This document shows, one piece after another, positions 34,700 through 40,000 of a stretch of 40,000 nucleotides of DNA. Each line of letters starts with the position of its first letter. The first letter of the stretch is position 1. Origin of the DNA: Paenibacillus gyeongsangnamensis (GTDB taxonomy: Bacteria; Bacillota; Bacilli; Paenibacillales; NBRC-103111); NCBI RefSeq assembly GCF_027533625.1, contig NZ_JAQAGZ010000038.1, positions 1 through 40,000 of the forward strand, given 5' to 3'. The position numbers and the translations under genes were made by a program. The notes under the pieces are model-generated. The model made no database searches. It had not been told where the DNA came from and saw nothing but the letters and a program-made list of their open reading frames with translations.

Positions 34700-35566
34700 A
34701 TGCGACCGATTGTGAAATATGGGCTGCTCCTGCTCTCGGCGATAGCTGCTGCGTTGCTGCTGGTTCCGGGCCTGGCTTCTCAGAACAACAAGATATGGTA
34801 CAGCGATCGTGTAGCGGTCATCGCTTACCACCATATTGACGATCAGATTCAAGGGGATGTAACCATTACGACGGCCCGGTTCCGGGACCAGCTGACCGAT
34901 CTGCTGCAGCGCGGCTATCATTTTATATCGCTGCAGCAGTTCCGTGCTTATATGGCCGGAGGTCCGGTTCCTCCGAACGCCGTTCTGGTCACCTTCGACG
35001 ACGGTTACCGCAGTTTTTATACGAATGCTTACCCTGTTCTGAAGGAGTTGAACATTCCGGCGACGAATTTCGTGATCACGAAGGATTTGGCGAATCCGCT
35101 CGCGAGCCGGATTCCGTCCTTATCGCGGGAAGAAATTCGTCAAATGACCGGTGAAACGAAGGGCATCGATGTGCAGTGTCATACGGACAACTTGCACGAT
35201 GTGGGCCCCGATGGCGGAGCCCTGTTCACCACGCCTCAGAAGATCGGCGGCCGAATGGAGACGGAAGCGGAATTTGAGCGCCGCATTGTCGAGGATACGA
35301 AGATGTGCCGTGCTAAGCTCGCGGAACTGTATCCGGGTCCCGAAGACGCATTCGCTTATCCCTTCGGGATCTATGACCAGCATTCGGCGTCTCTTCTCCA
35401 GCAGGCGGGGATCCGCTATGCCTTCACCACGGTCAGCGGCTTGACGAGCCGCAGCACCGATCCGATGCAAATTCCGCGGATCAACGCCGGAAGTCCTTTT
35501 GTACAAGCGAACTCATTGAATAATTTAATCATACGAAAGCTGCACCAGTCTCAGAGCACGAAGTAG
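34700..35566 (+). CDS. Polysaccharide deacetylase (NodB domain)
   Basis: The 288-residue secreted or membrane-anchored enzyme has an N-terminal hydrophobic segment (about 6-26, YGLLLLSAIAAALLLVPGLA). YHHID is at 43-47. NodB motif 1 is TFDDGY (98-103, catalytic and metal Asp100/101), motif 2 H161…H166 in QCHTDNLH, and motif 3 AYPFG. Such enzymes remove acetyl groups from cell-wall or biofilm glycans. It is wedged between gyrB and gyrA with 5 bp to gyrB, so it is likely co-transcribed with gyrase. Its stop codon lies inside the first unit of the gyrA leader repeat. Confidence 0.92.
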   Translation: MRPIVKYGLLLLSAIAAALLLVPGLASQNNKIWYSDRVAVIAYHHIDDQIQGDVTITTARFRDQLTDLLQRGYHFISLQQFRAYMAGGPVPPNAVLVTFDDGYRSFYTNAYPVLKELNIPATNFVITKDLANPLASRIPSLSREEIRQMTGETKGIDVQCHTDNLHDVGPDGGALFTTPQKIGGRMETEAEFERRIVEDTKMCRAKLAELYPGPEDAFAYPFGIYDQHSASLLQQAGIRYAFTTVSGLTSRSTDPMQIPRINAGSPFVQANSLNNLIIRKLHQSQSTK

Positions 35567-35747
35567 TTTTGCTACCGCAAAACTTAAGGTAATGCTTACA
35601 AAGTGGCTTTTGCCTAAGCAAAGCTAGGTTTACGCTTACGAAGTAGTTTTGCTACCGCAAAACTTAAGGTAATGCTTACGAAGTAGTTTTGCCGCAGGCA
35701 AAACTTAAGGTAATGCTTACGAAGTGGCTTTTGCCCTAGCAAAAGCC
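35558..35747 (+). repeat. Five-unit hairpin repeat array in the gyrA leader
   Basis: Units start at 35558, 35598, 35638, 35678 and 35719 (40, 40, 40, 41 and 29 bp). Consensus: ACGAAGTAG, a hairpin, then ACTTAAGGTAATGCTT. Units 1 and 3 are identical. Hairpins vary while pairing is kept: GTTTTGC/GCAAAAC (1, 3), GTTTTGCC/GGCAAAAC (4), GGCTTTTGC/GCAAAAGCC (5). Unit 2 is the most diverged. The array fills the 196-bp gap between the deacetylase stop and gyrA. Confidence 0.92.
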
Positions 35748-35762
35748 TGGAGGAGGTACAAC

Positions 35763-38267
35763 ATGTCGGAAGAGTCCCGTTCACAGATTAAAGAAATCGA
35801 TATCGGCCATGAGATGCGTACGTCCTTTATGGATTATGCCATGAGTATCATTGTCAGCCGTGCGCTGCCGGACGTGAGAGACGGCCTCAAGCCGGTTCAC
35901 CGCCGTATCTTGTTCGCGATGTCGGAGCTCGGCATGGCCCCGGACAAGCCGCATAAGAAGTCGGCCAGGATCGTCGGCGAGGTCATCGGTAAGTACCATC
36001 CGCACGGCGATTCCGCCGTGTATGAGACCATGGTCCGGATGGCGCAGGATTTCTCTTTGAGATATATGCTGGTGGACGGTCACGGGAACTTCGGATCCAT
36101 CGACGGCGATATGGCTGCGGCTATGCGTTACACGGAGTCCCGCCTGTCCAAAATCGCCATGGAGCTTCTCCGTGATCTGAATAAGGAAACGGTCGATTTT
36201 ATTCCGAACTATGACGGTGAAGAAAACGAACCCGCCGTATTGCCGGCCCGTTTTCCCAACCTGCTTGTCAACGGCTCGTCGGGGATTGCCGTGGGTATGG
36301 CGACCAATATTCCTCCGCACAACTTGTCCGAGGTCATTGACGGCATCCAACAGATGATCGACAATCCCGAAGTCACCTCCCTTGAGCTGATGAAATCGAT
36401 CAAGGGCCCCGACTTCCCGACGGGCGGATATATTCTGGGCCGGGAAGGGATTAAACAGGCTTATTCTACGGGCCGCGGCTCCGTGACGATGCGGGCTAAA
36501 GCATCGATTGAGGATCATAACGGCAAAGCTCGTATCATTGTCGACGAGCTGCCATACCAGGTGAACAAAGCCCGTCTCATCGAGAAGATTGCTGAGCTCG
36601 TTCGCGAGAAGAAAATCGACGGCATCACCGATTTGCGGGACGAATCCGACCGCAACGGTATGCGAATCGTCATTGAACTGCGCCGCGACGTGAATCCGAA
36701 CGTCGTTCTGAACAATTTGTATAAGCATACCGCGATGCAATCCAATTTCGGTATCATCATGCTGGCGCTGGTCAAAGGCGAGCCGAAGGTGCTTGGCTTA
36801 AGGGACATGCTGTTCCACTATCTTGAGCATCAAAAAGAGGTCATTCGCCGCCGTACGGAATTCGAGCTGAAGAAAGCGGAGGCGCGGGCGCATATCCTCG
36901 AGGGCTTGCGGATCGCCCTGGATCACTTGGACGAAGTCATCGCCCTCATTCGCGCATCGCGGACAACGGAAGAAGCCCGGGACGGCTTGATTAACCGTTT
37001 CACTTTGAGCTACGATCAAGCTCAAGCCATTCTGGATATGCGTTTGCAGCGCTTGACCGGTTTGGAACGCGACAAGATCGAAGAGGAATATGCCGAGCTT
37101 CTGAAGAAAATTGCGGAGTACAAAGAAATCCTGGCAAACGAGCATCTTGTGCTGAATATTATCAGCGAAGAGCTTCGCGAAATCAAAGAAAAATTCGGCG
37201 ACGAACGCCGTTCCGAGATAACGATCGGGGAAGAAAGCATTGAGGACGAGGATCTCATTCCTCAGGACGACGTCGTGATCACGATCTCCCATACCGGCTA
37301 TATCAAGCGTCTGCCCGTCTCCACCTACCGCAGCCAGAAGCGGGGAGGCAAGGGCGTTATCGGCATGGATACGAAGGACAATGACTTCGTGGAACATTTG
37401 TTCGTGACGAATACGCATCACTTCCTTATGTTCTTTACGAATAAAGGCAAAGTGTACCGCTTAAAAGCCTACGAAATTCCGGATCTTAGCCGGACGGCGC
37501 GGGGGACTCCGATCATCAATCTCATTCAGATTGAACAGGGAGAGACGGTCAATGCCGTTATCCCGGTGGAGTCGTTCGATTCCGATAAGTTTTTATTCTT
37601 TGCCACCAAGAACGGTCTTGTCAAAAAGACGCCGCTCGACGATTACGGCAATATCCGCAAAGGCGGCCTGATCGCCGTGAACCTGCGTGAGGATGACGAC
37701 CTGATCGGCGTGCGTCTAACCGACGGCAACCAGTCGATTATCATGGGAACGAAGCTCGGGATGTCCATCCATTTCCCGGAGCAGGATGTTCGCGCTATGG
37801 GCCGCTCCGCAACAGGGGTAAAAGGAATTCATCTGGATGAGGACGATGCGGTCATTGATATGGACGTCGTCCAAGAAAACAACAGCGTGCTGATCGTGAC
37901 CTCCAAAGGCTACGGCAAGCGGACGCCGGTAGAGGATTACCGTCTGCAGTCCCGCGGCGGCAAGGGCATCAAAACGCTCAATGTGACGTCCAAGAACGGT
38001 CCGGTCGTCGGGCTGAAGGTCGTAAGGGAAGACGAGGACCTAATGATTATTACCGCGCTGGGGACGGTCATCCGTACGAGCATGTCCGGCATTTCCATGA
38101 TGGGCCGCAACACGCAGGGCGTACGCTTGATCCATATTCGCGACGAGGACGAGGTATCGACCGTAGCGCGTGTGGATAAGAGCGACGAGCCGGCCGAAGG
38201 CGGCGAGGAAGGGGAGCTTGCCGCAGGCGAGGCCCCGGAAGCTTCCGAAGGTCCGGGTGAAGAATAG
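35763..38267 (+). CDS. gyrA: DNA gyrase subunit A
   Basis: GyrA cleaves and rejoins DNA. The 834 residues start SEESRSQIKEIDIG; catalytic Tyr123 is in MRYTESRLS. The quinolone region reads HPHGDSAVYE with Ser84 and Glu88, the susceptible-type residues. The C-terminal beta-pinwheel has the GyrA box QKRGGKG. The acidic tail is Glu/Gly/Ala-rich. ATG 35763 follows GGAGGAGGT; the frame is open to 35724 through the leader repeat but that part is not coding-like. Confidence 0.98.
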   Translation: MSEESRSQIKEIDIGHEMRTSFMDYAMSIIVSRALPDVRDGLKPVHRRILFAMSELGMAPDKPHKKSARIVGEVIGKYHPHGDSAVYETMVRMAQDFSLRYMLVDGHGNFGSIDGDMAAAMRYTESRLSKIAMELLRDLNKETVDFIPNYDGEENEPAVLPARFPNLLVNGSSGIAVGMATNIPPHNLSEVIDGIQQMIDNPEVTSLELMKSIKGPDFPTGGYILGREGIKQAYSTGRGSVTMRAKASIEDHNGKARIIVDELPYQVNKARLIEKIAELVREKKIDGITDLRDESDRNGMRIVIELRRDVNPNVVLNNLYKHTAMQSNFGIIMLALVKGEPKVLGLRDMLFHYLEHQKEVIRRRTEFELKKAEARAHILEGLRIALDHLDEVIALIRASRTTEEARDGLINRFTLSYDQAQAILDMRLQRLTGLERDKIEEEYAELLKKIAEYKEILANEHLVLNIISEELREIKEKFGDERRSEITIGEESIEDEDLIPQDDVVITISHTGYIKRLPVSTYRSQKRGGKGVIGMDTKDNDFVEHLFVTNTHHFLMFFTNKGKVYRLKAYEIPDLSRTARGTPIINLIQIEQGETVNAVIPVESFDSDKFLFFATKNGLVKKTPLDDYGNIRKGGLIAVNLREDDDLIGVRLTDGNQSIIMGTKLGMSIHFPEQDVRAMGRSATGVKGIHLDEDDAVIDMDVVQENNSVLIVTSKGYGKRTPVEDYRLQSRGGKGIKTLNVTSKNGPVVGLKVVREDEDLMIITALGTVIRTSMSGISMMGRNTQGVRLIHIRDEDEVSTVARVDKSDEPAEGGEEGELAAGEAPEASEGPGEE

Positions 38268-38291
38268 ACAGCCATATATTACAACGGATTG

Positions 38292-38323
38292 AGAATGGGG
38301 GCTTACATCCCCATTCTTTTTCG
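38292..38323 (+). terminator. Terminator of gyrA
   Basis: The 9-bp stem AGAATGGGG/CCCCATTCT with loop GCTTACAT is followed by TTTTCG, about 25 bases after the stop codon. Confidence 0.92.
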
Positions 38324-38406
38324 TTTATAATGGGACTAAAGTCCGTTTATTTTTAATACATATCGATGATTTTATAAGCTAACGCGAGGTAAGGTGAGGG
38401 AATTCC

Positions 38407-39474
38407 ATGGCAACCGTTCCCGTTTCCCAGCTAAAAACCGGTGACAAAATCGCAGAAAATGTCATTACGAAATACAACAATATATTGTTCAATAAAGGCA
38501 GGTTTATTGTCGAGCGGGATCTGGAAATTTTGAAGGCTTTTTTAATCCCTTCCGTTCAGATCGAATCCAAGAACGGCGAGGCGGATACGCCTCAAGAAGA
38601 AATGTCCGCCGAAGAAGCAAGCGGCAGCGTTCTCCCCTTTTATAAGCACTACGAGAAGATGCTTAAGCTTCTGAGGCAAGTATTCAATATCGCCAATGCG
38701 GGCGGCCAGAACCCCCCGATCCTGGAGATCAGGACGACACTGGAAGGCTTGATTCAACATATCGAACATTATAATATTCTGACCTTCAGCCCCCGAAGCT
38801 TTCAATTGCGGGACTATATTTATCATAACAGCATCATGGTCAGCTTAACCTCTTATATTCTTGCCAAATGGAGCGGGATGCCGGCCAAAGATTTGCTGCC
38901 GGTTGCGCTTGGCGGCTTGCTGCATGATATCGGCAATGCGAAGGTCGACCCTAACATTTTGTTCAAGCCTAACCGTCTGAGCGGGGAAGAGCTCGAGGAG
39001 ATCAAGAAGCACACGATTATAGGCTATAATCTGCTTAAGAATGTCCCTGCCATCAACGAAGGAGTTAAGCTTTGCTCCCTTCAGCACCATGAAAGAGAAG
39101 ATGGGAGCGGATATCCGCTTGGCGTGAAGGGGGATAAGATCCATCCGTACTCCAAAATCGTGGCCATCACCGACATGTTCCATGCCATGACCACCGACCG
39201 CTATCACAAGAAAGGGACGTCGCCCTACCTTGTGCTCGAGCAGCTGCAGAACGAAGCCTTCGGCAAGATGGAGCCGAACCTGGTCCAGACGTTTATTCAT
39301 AAGGTGACGTCCTTCCATAACGGAACCTTGGTCAAGCTTAGCGACAACCGGGTGGGAGAGATCGTTTTCTCGGAGCGCAGTCATCCGACAAGGCCTTGGG
39401 TCAACGTTAACGGGAAAATCGTCAATTTGACGCAAGAACGGAACTTATACATTCAGGACGTTATTCAAAAATAA
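38407..39474 (+). CDS. HD-GYP domain protein (probable c-di-GMP phosphodiesterase)
   Basis: The 355-residue cytoplasmic protein has an N-terminal domain of about 130 residues and an HD-GYP domain: H173-D174 in LLHDIGNAKVDP, H227-H228 in LQHHEREDGSGYP with the GYP triad at 235-237, and AITDMFHAMTTDR. These are the metal and substrate residues of c-di-GMP phosphodiesterases. The start follows GGTGAGGG. It lies between gyrA and the rRNA operon, a common arrangement in Paenibacillus, on its own transcript ended by a terminator. Confidence 0.93.
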   Translation: MATVPVSQLKTGDKIAENVITKYNNILFNKGRFIVERDLEILKAFLIPSVQIESKNGEADTPQEEMSAEEASGSVLPFYKHYEKMLKLLRQVFNIANAGGQNPPILEIRTTLEGLIQHIEHYNILTFSPRSFQLRDYIYHNSIMVSLTSYILAKWSGMPAKDLLPVALGGLLHDIGNAKVDPNILFKPNRLSGEELEEIKKHTIIGYNLLKNVPAINEGVKLCSLQHHEREDGSGYPLGVKGDKIHPYSKIVAITDMFHAMTTDRYHKKGTSPYLVLEQLQNEAFGKMEPNLVQTFIHKVTSFHNGTLVKLSDNRVGEIVFSERSHPTRPWVNVNGKIVNLTQERNLYIQDVIQK

Positions 39475-39517
39475 CATTCCTAATAAGCTTGACTTGGGAA
39501 TGAAGATATGATAAATT

Positions 39518-39549
39518 GGTCTTCGCTGCTTCAAAGCGAGGCCTTTTTT
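39518..39549 (+). terminator. Terminator of the HD-GYP gene
   Basis: The stem GGTCTTCGCT/AGCGAGGCC, with one bulged T and one G-U, and a 7-base loop is followed by TTTTTT. Confidence 0.8.
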
Positions 39550-39584
39550 ATTCTTCAAATGAAATTGATTTTTAAAAAAAGTAC

Positions 39585-39614
39585 TTGCAATGAACTAGGC
39601 GAATGTGTTATATT
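39585..39614 (+). promoter_or_regulatory. Promoter of the rRNA operon
   Basis: A -35 TTGCAA (39585-39590) and -10 TATATT (39609-39614) are separated by 18 bases, with an A/T-rich stretch (TTTTTAAAAAAAG) just upstream resembling an UP element. It lies about 170 bases before 16S rRNA. Confidence 0.8.
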
Positions 39615-39682
39615 ATAAAAGTCGCCGCTGAAACGGATGACAATGAAGGATAAAGTTCTAAATCGGACTTTGCCGATATGAT

Positions 39683-39695
39683 TGCTCTTTGAAAA
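39683..39695 (+). promoter_or_regulatory. boxA antitermination site of the rRNA leader
   Basis: TGCTCTTTGAAAA matches the rRNA-leader boxA that recruits NusB/S10 for antitermination, about 95 bases upstream of 16S rRNA. Confidence 0.8.
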
Positions 39696-39786
39696 CTGAA
39701 CAACGAGTGAGTGCAATTAAGAGAATGAAAATTCTCGTCAGCATTAAAGATTGAGCTTAATCAGCTCTGTTCGATAAAGTTTTACC

Positions 39787-40000
39787 TTTATTGGAGAGTT
39801 TGATCCTGGCTCAGGACGAACGCTGGCGGCGTGCCTAATACATGCAAGTCGAGCGGACCCTTCGGGGTTAGCGGCGGACGGGTGAGTAACACGTAGGCAA
39901 CCTGCCTGTAAGACCGGGATAACTACCGGAAACGGTAGCTAAGACCGGATAGCTGGTTTCTCCGCATGGAGGAATCATGAAACACGGCGCAAGCTGTGGC
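39787..40000 (+). rRNA. 16S ribosomal RNA, 5' end (partial)
   Basis: It begins TTTATTGGAGAGTTTGATCC and continues with the universal CTGGCTCAGGACGAACGCTG, then GGCGGCGTGCCTAATACATG, typical Firmicute 16S. It is transcribed away from oriC in the direction of gyrase, as with rrnO of B. subtilis. It is cut by the window end. Confidence 0.98.

Noticed and set aside
35558..35747. CRISPR array in the gyrA leader
   Set aside because: Units are contiguous with no unique spacers, the conserved part includes the hairpin, and no cas genes are present.

Overview
The window is the replication-origin region of a spore-forming, low-to-medium GC Firmicute. It is most likely a member of the Paenibacillaceae (Paenibacillus-like). 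The evidence is the order rpmH–oriC–dnaA–dnaN–yaaA–recF–remB–gyrB–gyrA–16S rRNA on the + strand and rnpA–yidC–jag–mnmE–mnmG–rsmG–noc–soj–spo0J on the – strand. Sporulation-linked families (Spo0J/Soj, Noc, SpoIIIJ-type YidC, YyaC), perfect Bacillus-type parS sites and Gram-positive DnaA boxes agree with this. Genus assignment is inference from gene order and protein character; no search was run.

Layout. 1–585 (–): 5' part of a group II intron, with the first codons of its reverse transcriptase, sitting just behind the dnaB terminator. 598–5693 (–): a tightly overlapping operon (MazG-like, YybS-like DUF2232, gdpP, rplI, dnaB). 5738–8383 (–): a two-CBS protein and an orphan hybrid histidine kinase. 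8461–9688 (–): rpsF–ssb–rpsR. 9936–10465 (+): two small genes. 10519–13946 (–): a small accessory block of peptide-hydrolase genes (P1 peptidase, serine beta-lactamase-like protein, and an M19 dipeptidase broken by a frameshift and a nonsense codon). 13999–14384 (–): tRNA-Ser(CGA) and two degenerate tandem copies. 14461–15855 (–): DUF951, MscS channel, DUF3343. 16077–16691 (+): yyaC. 16666–27779 (–): DUF4446, cysteine desulfurase family, parB, parA, noc, rsmG, mnmG, mnmE, jag, yidC, rnpA, rpmH. 27780–29918: bipartite oriC flanking dnaA. 28277–39474 (+): dnaA, dnaN, yaaA, recF, remB, gyrB, polysaccharide deacetylase, gyrA, HD-GYP protein. 39585–40000 (+): rRNA promoter, boxA and the start of 16S rRNA.

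Transcription runs away from the origin on both sides, apart from two short + strand units on the left arm (YjzC-like/small membrane protein, and yyaC). The genes cover replication initiation (dnaA, dnaN, dnaB, ssb, gyrase, recF), chromosome segregation and division control (parAB, noc, two parS), tRNA modification (mnmE, mnmG), translation (ribosomal proteins, rsmG, rnpA) and second-messenger turnover (gdpP for c-di-AMP, HD-GYP for c-di-GMP).

The least-explained content is non-coding. A ~101-bp structured intergenic repeat is present in three near-identical copies (6246, 15948, 21261). A five-copy ~40-bp hairpin array forms the gyrA leader. The tRNA-Ser unit has been amplified and has decayed. 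A nested 52-bp hairpin lies between parB and the cysteine-desulfurase-like gene.
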